The notes under the pieces: model-generated
Told to the model about the DNA's origin: nothing
The model's database searches: none
Seen by the model: the letters and a program-made list of their open reading frames with translations, nothing else
Origin: Haloarcula sebkhae
Lineage (GTDB): Archaea > Halobacteriota > Halobacteria > Halobacteriales > Haloarculaceae
Reading direction: 5' to 3'
Assembly: GCF_014647415.1 (NCBI RefSeq)
Contig: NZ_BMPD01000003.1
Span: 372,001 to 436,000 of the forward strand
Length of the DNA: 64,000 nucleotides
Part shown: positions 17,646-26,565 of the stretch, piece by piece
Layout of the letters: every line of letters starts with the position of its first letter
How positions within the stretch are numbered: position 1 is the first letter of the stretch
Translations under genes and position numbers: made by a program

Positions 17646-19160
17646 ATGCTCGACCAGTTCCGGAAACGCCTCCGCGCGGCGGTCAGACGGCTCCGGCGGG
17701 TTGAGCGCCGTGAACTACAGGACTTCAGACGATGGGCCGAGGTGACCGAAAACCTCGTCCACCTCTCTATGCTGGTGTTCGTCCCGCTCGCCATCGTGCT
17801 GGTGACGACGCTCGCGAACGCCATCCCCCAACTGAGCTTCCTGCTGTTCCCGCCACTCGCGGCGGGGTCGTACACGCTGTTTGTCGACCCGACGAGCAAG
17901 TACTCCGACCCGAAGCGGTTCGTCGCGGGACTCACCATTGGCGCGGTCTGTGGGCTGGGCGCACTCGCCGTTTCGAACAGTTATCTCACAGCCGCGGGCG
18001 GACAGTTCGGCGTCAATGCGCTCGGTGCTGGCCTTGCCGTTTTCGCGACTGGTGTTGTCACCTGGCCGCTGGACATCGAGGAGCCGTCGTCGTACTCTAC
18101 CGCCCTGCTGGCGCTGCTGGTCGAACCGAACCAGCGGACGACGTTCGTTGCCAGCATCTTCCTCGCCAGTACACTCGTGGCAGTCCTCTTTGTCATCTGG
18201 CGCGAGCAGTTCTACGAGCAGCGAGCGACGTACCTGTACGAGTCGATGTCCGGCGACGACCACGTTCTCGTCCCGATGCGCGGTGACTCAGCGGGCCAGA
18301 CAGCGATGTTGGGCGCACGACTCGCGGCCGCCCACGAGGCCGGCAAAGTCGTCCTGCTGGACGTGGTTTCGGACAGCGATACCGACACGGCCCGGCAAGC
18401 CCTCACGCGGGACACAATACAAATGGACATCCGGTCGGAGAGCGGGTCGGACTCACCATCGGCCCGGACCCGCCTCGTCGGGGATGGCGGTGACCCGGCC
18501 ACTGCGGGGATGTCGCCCGACAAGACCGACCTCGAAGCGGAAGTCGACTGGCTGGAGACCCACGCCGATCGGATCGAGACGCGAACGGGCGTCTCCTGTC
18601 AGGTCGTCGTCGCGAGCGACGACGGTTCGCCGGCGAAGACGACGCTCCAAACCGCGGACGAAACTAACTGCGATCTCATCGTCGCACCATACGAGAGCCA
18701 GCACGGGGCGCTGACGCCGTATCTACAGCGGCTGTTTCGCAGTAAGAGCGACATCGTCGTCCATCGGTCCCGGAGCGACCGGACCCGCTGGAAACAGGTA
18801 ATCGTCCCAGTGCGGTCTGTCAGTGACGTGGCCCACAACATGGTCGACTTCGCCACGCGACTGGCCGGCCGGAGCGGGCGGGTCGCCGTCGCAACCTGTA
18901 TCGGCTCTCGCGGGGACCGCCGCCGGGCTGAGGAGATGCTTGCGGATCTCATTGAACCGTACGAAGGCGCGTTCGAGACGAGGGTTCCACGGACAAGCAT
19001 CCAGACGTTTCTGTCCGATACTGCATCGCAATACGACCTCGTCATGATCGGAGCAAGCCGTGACCGGAGCAAGGCGTCGCGGTTCATCTCCCCGCCGACG
19101 TTCGAACGGCTGGAGGACGTGGAGACGGACATCGCTATCGTCGACCGCGGCCGGCCCTAG
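17646..19160 (+). CDS. HPP membrane domain fused to two UspA domains
   Basis: A 504-residue fusion. Residues about 40-190 form an HPP-type membrane domain of several helices, with LLFPPLAAGSYTLFVDP as the family-like first motif. Two universal-stress (Usp) domains follow, the first from about 200 (DDHVLVPMRGDSAGQTA) and the second from about 380 (WKQVIVPVRSVSDVAHN). HPP proteins have been linked to nitrite transport; C-terminal Usp domains would allow nucleotide-dependent control. It overlaps by 4 bp, tail to tail, with the potassium channel gene. Confidence 0.87.
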   Translation: MLDQFRKRLRAAVRRLRRVERRELQDFRRWAEVTENLVHLSMLVFVPLAIVLVTTLANAIPQLSFLLFPPLAAGSYTLFVDPTSKYSDPKRFVAGLTIGAVCGLGALAVSNSYLTAAGGQFGVNALGAGLAVFATGVVTWPLDIEEPSSYSTALLALLVEPNQRTTFVASIFLASTLVAVLFVIWREQFYEQRATYLYESMSGDDHVLVPMRGDSAGQTAMLGARLAAAHEAGKVVLLDVVSDSDTDTARQALTRDTIQMDIRSESGSDSPSARTRLVGDGGDPATAGMSPDKTDLEAEVDWLETHADRIETRTGVSCQVVVASDDGSPAKTTLQTADETNCDLIVAPYESQHGALTPYLQRLFRSKSDIVVHRSRSDRTRWKQVIVPVRSVSDVAHNMVDFATRLAGRSGRVAVATCIGSRGDRRRAEEMLADLIEPYEGAFETRVPRTSIQTFLSDTASQYDLVMIGASRDRSKASRFISPPTFERLEDVETDIAIVDRGRP

Positions 19161-20371
19161 ATATCTGCGTCGTCCTCGTCGTTCACGTCGAGCAGGTGGT
19201 CGGCAATATTCTCCATCCCCTTCCGACCCAGTGCCGACTGAACGATGAGGTGGCCACCGAGCACTGCCGGGCTGATGACTGTGTCCGCGCCCGCTCGGCG
19301 GAGCTTCTCGATGTTCTCGCGGTCGGTTGCCCCGGCGACGATGTTCACCTCCGGATTAAGTGTCTGTGCCGTCAGTACCGCCAGCGCGTCCTGTGCGTCG
19401 TCGTTCGTCGCTGCGACGACCGCCGCGGCTTCCTCGATACCGGCCCGTTGCATCGGCTCTTCGTCGCTCGGGTCCGCGGTCAGAACGGCGATGTCCTGTT
19501 GTTGGAGCCGCGTGGCCGTCTCCGTGTCCGGTGTGATGACCACGAAATCGATTGCGCCGGTCAGTTCTTCGATAATCGGTTCCGTCAGGTCGCCGTGGCC
19601 GAGTACCAGTACGTGGTTCTCGAGCAAGTCCAGTTGTGCGTCAGTCATGTTTCCGAGTGCCTCCGAAAGCCGCTTCTCGATTGCCGGGCCCAGCAGCGAC
19701 CCCAGCGCGATGGCGAAACTGGCTGTTCCGAGGACGACCACCGACATCCCGAACAGTTTCGCCTGCTGGCTCTGTGGGGTCACGTCGCCGTACCCGACGG
19801 TACTGGCCGTGACCAGCGTGTAGTAGAACGCATCGGTCGCCGTCGACAGATTGGTGAATTCATCGCGCAGGGCGTACGAACCCGCCGTTCCGTACATAAG
19901 CGAACCGAGGAGTGCCGCGCCAGCGGCCAGTTGCGCTGTCGAGAGGTCGACCGATCGGTCGAAGCGCCGCCGGTTCAGCAGCATCACCGGGAGCGAAAGC
20001 AGCGAGAACACGATGAGCGGAACCGAGACGGCTGAACTCGGCACGGTGCCAATGAACGGAAGCGCCACCTCCGAGTTCTGTACCAGCCCCTGAACCGCCG
20101 CCACGGGCAGCAAGACGACGGTCGCGTACCACGCGATTCGCAGGCGGCGTCGGAGTCCGATAGCGCTAACGAGTAGCGTAAACCCAGTGAGCGCACCGGT
20201 GAATCCGGCTGTCCGCTGTATGCTTCGCGGAATGAGGCCCCCGAGCGGCCCGCTGATCGACACGGCACTGATGTTGACCACACCAGTGACGAACGACAAC
20301 ACTGCCACCAGCACTGGCAGGATGATCGTCGCGCGTGCCCCCAACCAGTTCCGCGGCCTGTCCATACCCAT
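19157..20371 (-). CDS. Potassium channel with RCK/TrkA-N domain
   Basis: A 404-residue ion channel. The pore helix and selectivity filter TVGYGD are at 191-196, between two helices (about 145-165 and 205-228). A cytoplasmic RCK-N Rossmann domain follows from about 252 (NHVLVLGHGDLTEPI). Ahead of the pore are about four extra helices with the loop GPLGGLIPRSIQRTAG, not part of a plain two-helix channel. A second ATG lies two codons downstream (20365). The glycine motif GHGDLTE is degenerate relative to GxGxxG, so nucleotide binding is uncertain. Confidence 0.9.
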   Translation of the reverse strand: MGMDRPRNWLGARATIILPVLVAVLSFVTGVVNISAVSISGPLGGLIPRSIQRTAGFTGALTGFTLLVSAIGLRRRLRIAWYATVVLLPVAAVQGLVQNSEVALPFIGTVPSSAVSVPLIVFSLLSLPVMLLNRRRFDRSVDLSTAQLAAGAALLGSLMYGTAGSYALRDEFTNLSTATDAFYYTLVTASTVGYGDVTPQSQQAKLFGMSVVVLGTASFAIALGSLLGPAIEKRLSEALGNMTDAQLDLLENHVLVLGHGDLTEPIIEELTGAIDFVVITPDTETATRLQQQDIAVLTADPSDEEPMQRAGIEEAAAVVAATNDDAQDALAVLTAQTLNPEVNIVAGATDRENIEKLRRAGADTVISPAVLGGHLIVQSALGRKGMENIADHLLDVNDEDDADI

Positions 20372-20433
20372 CCAGATTACACCGGTCGGTGTAAATGTAC
20401 TGTCCGCGGGCCGGAAGCGATTTACTACCGGCC

Positions 20434-21675
20434 ATGCAGGATGTGGACATGGCTTCACTCCCGGTCGAGGTGTTGATGGGGATCTATCTGGGGCTGTTGG
20501 TGGGAGTGATACCGGCGCTCGTATCGTGGGCGCTGGGGTTTACTTTCAAGTACTTTACTGGTATTACCGTGCCAGGGTTCGGTGTTGTCGTGTTGGCAAT
20601 CGCACTTGCCGGCGTCAGCGGCGGCCTCATGGCACTGGCGGACAAGTCGATTACGCAGGCACCAAACGCCGAACGAATAATTACTGCAATCATCCTCGTC
20701 GGGATGGTGTCGCTGTACGCCCACAGCAAGGGCGACCAACTCGGGGCAAACTTCCCGAAACGACTCTCCTTGCAGGGGTTGCGCGAGAAGAAACTCTCCG
20801 CCGACGTGGTCGAATTCGTCGGCGGCCGCGACGAGGTCCGTATTCGAATCGTCGGCGACGTGGCCGACATGGAGGGGTATCCGCCGCTTTCGGAGTCGCT
20901 CCGGGCCGAAATCCGCAACGAGGACTGGCGGTTCCCGGCCGACCTCCGTATCGGCGAACTCGAACGCCGGATGGAGGAGCGACTGAAATCGGCGTTCGAT
21001 CTCGGCGATGCCGCCGTCTCGATAGACGAACAGGGGCGGGCGACGGTCGTCGCCGCGCCGCCGTTTTCGGGTCTGTCGAAGCGCGTGGGCGACAACCGCC
21101 ACGCCGTTTCTGTCGAGGCGCTGTTGCCGACCGGACTGGCCCGCAACGACGAGGTGACAGTACTGACTGAGGACGCACAGGTTCGGGGGACTGTCGTCAG
21201 TGCCCGGTCGGACCCAGTGGCAGATGAGACGCCCGCCGAGACACCGACGGAACCGGAGATCGCCGACGCCGAGGCACCCCCGACGCCGGTCCAGGCACCG
21301 ACGACCGACGGCGGTGAGGGCCGACTTACCGTCGCCGTGACTCGGACGGATGTCCAACCACTCTTGCGCTCAGCCCGGCCAAAGGTCGTGGTCGAACCCC
21401 GCGGGACACACCGGGAGTACGAACTGGTCTCCCTCCTCCGGCGGGCCGGGAGCCGGTTTCGCCGTCTCACGGTCCGGTCCGATGGCCCGCTCGACGGGAC
21501 GACGCTCCGGGACGCTTCCGTTCGAGAGGTCTACGACGTTGCTATCGTCGCGATCAGGACGCCGGACGGCTGGCAGGTCGCGCCGCGTGGCGACGGGGCC
21601 GTCGAAGCCGGCGATGAACTGTACGCGATTGGCCGCCGCACCGACCTCGATGCCTTCGTGGAGGCGGTCGCATGA
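20434..21675 (+). CDS. Membrane protein with TrkA-C (RCK-C) domains
   Basis: A 413-residue protein with three N-terminal membrane helices (about 12-85) followed by a soluble part. The C-terminal half carries RCK-C-like modules: VVVEPRGTHREYELVSLLRRAG... and LRDASVREVYDVAIVAIRTPDG...AGDELYAIG, the last being a classic TrkA-C signature. It overlaps the next gene by 4 bp (21672-21675), and is divergent from the RCK channel gene, 62 bp between starts. The three genes probably form an ion-homeostasis unit. ATG 20449 is an alternative start. Confidence 0.8.
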   Translation: MQDVDMASLPVEVLMGIYLGLLVGVIPALVSWALGFTFKYFTGITVPGFGVVVLAIALAGVSGGLMALADKSITQAPNAERIITAIILVGMVSLYAHSKGDQLGANFPKRLSLQGLREKKLSADVVEFVGGRDEVRIRIVGDVADMEGYPPLSESLRAEIRNEDWRFPADLRIGELERRMEERLKSAFDLGDAAVSIDEQGRATVVAAPPFSGLSKRVGDNRHAVSVEALLPTGLARNDEVTVLTEDAQVRGTVVSARSDPVADETPAETPTEPEIADAEAPPTPVQAPTTDGGEGRLTVAVTRTDVQPLLRSARPKVVVEPRGTHREYELVSLLRRAGSRFRRLTVRSDGPLDGTTLRDASVREVYDVAIVAIRTPDGWQVAPRGDGAVEAGDELYAIGRRTDLDAFVEAVA

Positions 21676-23456
21676 CGCCGCTCGGCCCGACACTGCTTGC
21701 ACAGATCGGCGCAAACCTGCAACTGGGGACGGTGTCACGGACGCTTGTCGAGGGCGCTGTCAGGCTCCTCGCTATTACGGTCCTCGCCGCGACGCCAGCG
21801 GGCGCAATCGCTGTCTTCTACCGCTGGTACGTCCGTGAACGCATTCAGACCGGGCTGGCACTCCTGTTTGGGCTGACTGCGGTCGTCCTCGTTATTGGCG
21901 CGACAACCGCGCTCAGTGAGGTCATCCTCGGCGACGACGACGTGCTGGCGGCCAGTGCGGTCCTGTTGAATCTCGCCGCGTTCCTCGCCGGCGGTGTCGG
22001 GGCCTACAGCGGAATGCGCATCGGGGACCGGCTGGGCGTTGACCTCTTTGCCGCAACCGGGGGCCGAAACATCGACGCCGACGTGAGCGAGATTGTCCAG
22101 ACCGTCGGCCGCGTCACGTCCGTTCGCCTCCCGGAAGACATCGACGACATCATCGGCTACGATCCGATGCCCGAGGAGACGAAAGAAACGCTCGCTGACC
22201 GCCGTTTTCTCTTCCCTCGGCGGCTGACGAAAGACGAACTCCGCGACCGGCTAGTTGGCCGGCTCAAGACCGACTACGGCGTCGGCCACGTCGACGTCGA
22301 ACTGGCCGACGACGGCACCGTCGAGTATCTCGCCATCGGCTCGCGGGCGGCCGGTATTGGCCCGACGCTGCCGCCCTCGACGAACGCCGTTGCCATCCAG
22401 GCCGACCCGGCCCATGCCGCGAGCGCTGGCGATCTGGTTCAGGTCTGGGACCAAGCGCCGTCGAAACGCGTGCTCACCGGCGAGCTCCGCGGCGCCGCCG
22501 ACGACGTGGTGACGGTCGCTATCGACGCCTCCGACACGCCGAAACTCGATCCACAAACGCAGTACAAGCTCGTCACGCTCCCGGTACAGGACCGCTCCGA
22601 CCGGGAATTCGCGTCGCTGCTCCGGGCGGCCGACGAGACGATGGGCACGGCCACCATCGAAGCAGGGAGCACGCTCGACGGCGCACCGGTCGGTAGTCTG
22701 GCGGTCTCGGTGGTCGCGATCACCCGCGACGACACAGCGCCGGAGACGATCCCGTCCCGCGAGCGCGTCCTCGCGGTCGGTGACACGATCTACGCAATCG
22801 CTACCCCGGACGCGTTGCGGCGGCTGGAGGAAGCCACGGAAGGGACAGGCGAACCGACTTCAACGGCGGCTGTGACGGACGAGCGGGGAGACGATACTGC
22901 TGACTCGGACGCTCAGCCAGGCGCGTCTGACGCTGCTGACCGGAGCGAACAGACTGACGGACCGGAACCGACAGCGTCCGATGCGACCGACGACGGTGCT
23001 ACGAACGTCGGCGGAGCCGAGACTGCTGCCGATGAGACGACCGACGCCGACACGGACACAACCACGGCTGACACCGCCACTGCCGACGAGCCAGCAGACA
23101 CCACTGTCGAGGATGAAGCGGCTGATACTGGCCTCGCCGACGTTGGCGCTGACGAGCGGACAACCGAGACCGGTGACGAATCTCCCGATGACGACCCGCT
23201 GGAGGCACTCCGGAACGCCGATGTAGAGGACGCAAGCGACGACCTGGCGGCTGATGAAGCGTTCGACGACCTCCCGTCGGACAACGGCGACGACACCGTC
23301 GAGGTGTGGGACCCGGAAGAGCGAATCAGTGAGACAGACGGTGAGCCTGCTGCCGACGACGCCGACGACAGCGACTCGACGGACTCTGAAGCGCCGACCG
23401 GAGACGGCGCAGACGACGGACCGGCCGCTGGTGACGATTCAGAGAAACCAAACTGA
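21672..23456 (+). CDS. Membrane protein with TrkA-C-like domains and a long acidic tail
   Basis: A 594-residue paralogue-like partner of the preceding gene: three membrane helices (about 28-120), a soluble middle with LRDRLVGRLKTDYGVGHVDV, and RCK-C-like repeats ending RERVLAVGDTIYAIATPD. From about residue 395 onward the protein is an acidic, Thr/Ala-rich, low-complexity tail of about 200 residues (AADTGLADVGADERT and similar). It starts inside the stop codon of the preceding gene, so the two products are likely made together. A regulatory role in ion transport is inferred. Confidence 0.8.
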   Translation: MTPLGPTLLAQIGANLQLGTVSRTLVEGAVRLLAITVLAATPAGAIAVFYRWYVRERIQTGLALLFGLTAVVLVIGATTALSEVILGDDDVLAASAVLLNLAAFLAGGVGAYSGMRIGDRLGVDLFAATGGRNIDADVSEIVQTVGRVTSVRLPEDIDDIIGYDPMPEETKETLADRRFLFPRRLTKDELRDRLVGRLKTDYGVGHVDVELADDGTVEYLAIGSRAAGIGPTLPPSTNAVAIQADPAHAASAGDLVQVWDQAPSKRVLTGELRGAADDVVTVAIDASDTPKLDPQTQYKLVTLPVQDRSDREFASLLRAADETMGTATIEAGSTLDGAPVGSLAVSVVAITRDDTAPETIPSRERVLAVGDTIYAIATPDALRRLEEATEGTGEPTSTAAVTDERGDDTADSDAQPGASDAADRSEQTDGPEPTASDATDDGATNVGGAETAADETTDADTDTTTADTATADEPADTTVEDEAADTGLADVGADERTTETGDESPDDDPLEALRNADVEDASDDLAADEAFDDLPSDNGDDTVEVWDPEERISETDGEPAADDADDSDSTDSEAPTGDGADDGPAAGDDSEKPN

Positions 23457-23577
23457 GAGGCAGGTCTCGTTACTGCCAGATGCACGCCGTCGCAGGCTGC
23501 CCTTCTCCCGTTCGTCTGAACGGACCGGTCACGCTATCGTCCGGAACCCTCTTTTGCCGGACGCCCGGAATACGGAT

Positions 23578-23856
23578 ATGGAGTGGAAACTGTTCGCACA
23601 CCTCCGGGACGCGGCCGACGGCCAGTCGGTCAGCGTCGATATCGAGGAGGACGCCACGGTCGAGACGGCGCTCGATGCGCTGCTCGCCTCTCGACCGGCG
23701 CTCGCCGAGGAGGTGCTCGACGAGAACGAGGAGTTGGCCGACCACATCCGGGTGCTCGTCAACGGCGAGGACCCGTTCGCCGCCGCCGATGGGCTGGCGA
23801 CAGCAGTCGACGAGGAGACGGAACTCGCGTTGTTCCCGCCGGTCAGCGGCGGGTAA
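23578..23856 (+). CDS. samp1: Ubiquitin-like small archaeal modifier protein, SAMP1-like
   Basis: A 92-residue MoaD/ThiS-fold protein starting MEWKLFAHLRDAADG and ending LALFPPVSGG. In Haloferax volcanii SAMP1 the C-terminal Gly-Gly is adenylated by UbaA and used both for protein conjugation and as a MoaD-like sulfur carrier for molybdopterin. The match of the first residues and of the last ten to SAMP1 is close. It begins 121 bp after the acidic-tail protein and is convergent with a histidine kinase gene. moaB lies 31 kb away. Confidence 0.93.
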   Translation: MEWKLFAHLRDAADGQSVSVDIEEDATVETALDALLASRPALAEEVLDENEELADHIRVLVNGEDPFAAADGLATAVDEETELALFPPVSGG

Positions 23857-23874
23857 TACGGACTGGTGGCCGGA

Positions 23875-25530
23875 TCAGTTCTCCAGCGGTCCCGCCACCG
23901 TCACGTTCGAGATGACGATACGAACGCCGTCCTGATACTCAGTATCGAGCGTCACGTCCCACCCGTGGGTCCGGGCGAGCATCCGCAGGTTCGGGAGCGT
24001 CATCCCGGCTTCGGCGTCCGGCATCGCGCCGCCGTACTCGAAAAAGGCCTCAGCCGCCGTCTCGCCCGCCGGGGTCCCGTCGTCAGTGATGACGATTTCG
24101 TCGGCCTCCCGGGACACCGTGATCGTCGACGCGTCGTTGTGTGCCGCGAACGTGAACCCGCTCTCGAAGAGGTCCCGCAAGCGTGTCGGGTCGGCGATGA
24201 CCTGTCCCTCCACGTCGACCGCCATGGTGAGACCGTCAGTGTCGGCACGGTCCCAGGCTCCTTCGATGACGGGCTGGAGCTCGACAGGCATCGTTTCGTC
24301 GATTGTCTGCCCATGTCGAGCCAGCGTCGCGAGTCCGTCGACGATTTCGGACATGCGGTCGGCCGTCTCGGACGTCGACTGGAGGGATTCTTTCGCTAAG
24401 TCGACGTTCCCGCGGTCCAGCGCGTCACCGGCGGCGGAGACGCGGCCGGTGATTATCTGGAGCGTGTTCAGCAGTTCGTGTCTGATTGCAGTGGCGAACC
24501 CCTCTAACTGCTCGTTCTGTCGGTCGAGTTCGCGACGGCGCCGCTCGCTTTCGGTCACGTCAGTGAACACGAGTATCCGACCGATATCGACCTGTCCCAG
24601 CGAAAACGAGGTATCGCTGACGAGGTAGTACTCCGTCCCGTTGTCCCGGTTCCGTTCGAGAATCTGCTCGTCCGTTTGCAGGACCTCCGAAACGGCCGGC
24701 AACACCGTCTCAAGCTGTTGTCCGCGGCTCCCGGACAGGGTCGGAAAGAGCCGCTGTGCTTTACCGTTGGACTCCTTGATGTGGTGCCCGTCGTCGAGAT
24801 ATACAACAGCATCATCGACGCCGTCGGTCAACTGCACGGCGAGAAACGCCTCGTCGTACACGTAGAGGACGCCGAACGCGAACAGTGCGACGCCGAGCGG
24901 CTCGTGGTTGATGTCGAGCAGGATATCGCTGACGTACCCGACGATATCAAGCACCGCCGGGATCGCCGTGATCCCGACGAGAACGCCGAGCGGACGGGTG
25001 TCGTAGTCCGCTTCGAGGAACAACTCGAACAGCATGAAAAAGCCGACAGTGACGAGTGCGTAGGACAGTCCCGTCACAACCCAGTGAAACACGCCGTGTG
25101 TGATCGCCAGATGCGGGAACGGGTCGGCAATGAACTGCGTGGCGAAGTAGAGGCCGTGAAACGGGTTTGTCAGCTTTATCATGACGATACCGAGATACGT
25201 GCCCACAGCGACCGCACGGTACAGTCGGTTCCGGTGGAATGCCCGCCCGGTGTACGCCGAACAGAAGTACAGCCACGCGCCGACTGTCGCGAGACCGACG
25301 ATGAGGCTGCCAAGGTAGAACGCGTATCCAAGCGTCCCAGGCGTGATCAGGAAGCCGAGTTCCAGCGCCGCCCAGCCGCCGCTACAGAGCAGGAGTCCGA
25401 CCATCCCGCGGCGGGTATCGGGGTCTTCCATGCGAGTCGCTCTGTAGAGCCCGACACCGCACCCGACTGCCGCGAGGCCGTACGCCGCGACGTACGCGAG
25501 AAATGCCGGCTGGCTCCCGATCAGATTCAT
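23875..25530 (-). CDS. Seven-helix sensor histidine kinase with degenerate ATPase motifs
   Basis: A 551-residue membrane sensor. An N-terminal 7TM sensor (about 8-230) is followed by a PAS-like region (235-325), a dimerisation helix with His351 in AIRHELLNTLQII, and an ATPase-like domain. In that last domain the N-box reads LFESGFTFAAHN, where the usual two Asn are replaced by Ser and Phe, and the G1 box reads DDGTPAGE instead of DxGxG. It may therefore be a pseudo-kinase or act only as a phosphatase. No response regulator is adjacent. Confidence 0.87.
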   Translation of the reverse strand: MNLIGSQPAFLAYVAAYGLAAVGCGVGLYRATRMEDPDTRRGMVGLLLCSGGWAALELGFLITPGTLGYAFYLGSLIVGLATVGAWLYFCSAYTGRAFHRNRLYRAVAVGTYLGIVMIKLTNPFHGLYFATQFIADPFPHLAITHGVFHWVVTGLSYALVTVGFFMLFELFLEADYDTRPLGVLVGITAIPAVLDIVGYVSDILLDINHEPLGVALFAFGVLYVYDEAFLAVQLTDGVDDAVVYLDDGHHIKESNGKAQRLFPTLSGSRGQQLETVLPAVSEVLQTDEQILERNRDNGTEYYLVSDTSFSLGQVDIGRILVFTDVTESERRRRELDRQNEQLEGFATAIRHELLNTLQIITGRVSAAGDALDRGNVDLAKESLQSTSETADRMSEIVDGLATLARHGQTIDETMPVELQPVIEGAWDRADTDGLTMAVDVEGQVIADPTRLRDLFESGFTFAAHNDASTITVSREADEIVITDDGTPAGETAAEAFFEYGGAMPDAEAGMTLPNLRMLARTHGWDVTLDTEYQDGVRIVISNVTVAGPLEN

Positions 25531-25581
25531 CTACCGACGGTATGGCGAGTATTTCAATGAGTGTTATGTCCTCGTTATCGG

Positions 25582-26472
25582 TTATGATAACCCTTCGAGA
25601 CCGTCTATCTCGAACACGAAGTCCGGGCACTCATCGATGTTCCCGCTGGCGTACGCGGCCTGGGCGACGTGACGCGGTGTCTCGGGGATGAGGACCCGCG
25701 TCCCGTCAACGCCAAGGCTCGCTGCGTCGGCGGCTATCGCCGTGAACAAGGCCCGTGCAGCGTCGGTATCGCTCCACACCCCGACCGCGTACTCCGCGAG
25801 TTGCTCGCCGTCAGACTCTGCCGTCCGGACCCGACAGGCCATTCCTTGTGGCTTATCCCCGACGGTCAGGACCGCTTGGTCAGTCGCCAGCTGGTCGAGC
25901 GTTTCCCGCGTCAGCGTCGAGAGCGCCCAGCTCTCCCCGCTGTCGAGCGCGAGCCCTGACAGGATATCGCGGCCGTCGCTCTCCTGCCAGTAGCGCCACG
26001 CTGCCGCGGGGTCGTTTCCGACAGCCATGTCGGGCGTCTCGTCGGCCGGGTCGGGGTGTGCCCAGCGGAACGACGTGACCGCTTCGAAGCCAGCAGCCAG
26101 TGACTGCCCGAGTCCGGCCTCGTTCCAAGAAAACACCATGCTTCGACCGACTGACACACCAGCATCGGCCGCCCATTCAATGAGGTGGTCGGTCAGCAGC
26201 GACCCGATCCCCTTCCCCCGGTGGTCCGAGTCGACACGCATCCCCTGAAACCATGCCTCGGTTTCGGTGAGTATGACGGCCTGCGCGATGCCGACGGCGT
26301 GGCCGTCGACGTCTGCGACGAGGGTTTTCCGGTCCGCGCCATCGTCGTTGACCCAGTCGCGGAACACGTCGGGAATGTAATCGGCCATCGCACGGTCGGC
26401 CCAGACATCGCTGGTCAGGTCGACAATATCGTCGTAGTCGTCGTGACGAGCCGTCCGAACAGTCGGCGACAT
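25582..26472 (-). CDS. GNAT family N-acetyltransferase
   Basis: A 296-residue protein. The N-terminal half is a GNAT domain, with acetyl-CoA-binding motif RGKGIGSLL (about 100-108) after the strand WFQGMRVDSDH. The C-terminal half looks like a second, degenerate GNAT-type domain (VLTVGDKPQGMACRVRT...). Tandem GNAT proteins with one active domain are common in actinobacteria and haloarchaea. Substrate unknown. The start at 26472 (MSPTVRTARHDDYDD) fits the family better than an upstream in-frame codon. Confidence 0.85.
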   Translation of the reverse strand: MSPTVRTARHDDYDDIVDLTSDVWADRAMADYIPDVFRDWVNDDGADRKTLVADVDGHAVGIAQAVILTETEAWFQGMRVDSDHRGKGIGSLLTDHLIEWAADAGVSVGRSMVFSWNEAGLGQSLAAGFEAVTSFRWAHPDPADETPDMAVGNDPAAAWRYWQESDGRDILSGLALDSGESWALSTLTRETLDQLATDQAVLTVGDKPQGMACRVRTAESDGEQLAEYAVGVWSDTDAARALFTAIAADAASLGVDGTRVLIPETPRHVAQAAYASGNIDECPDFVFEIDGLEGLS

Positions 26473-26565
26473 ACCGGGAGACTCGCCCGCGACAACAAAA
26501 AAGAGACGCTCCGGTGCCAGGGCCGCTGTTCGCACCACGACCGCGTCACAGCGCCGGTTCCAGTC

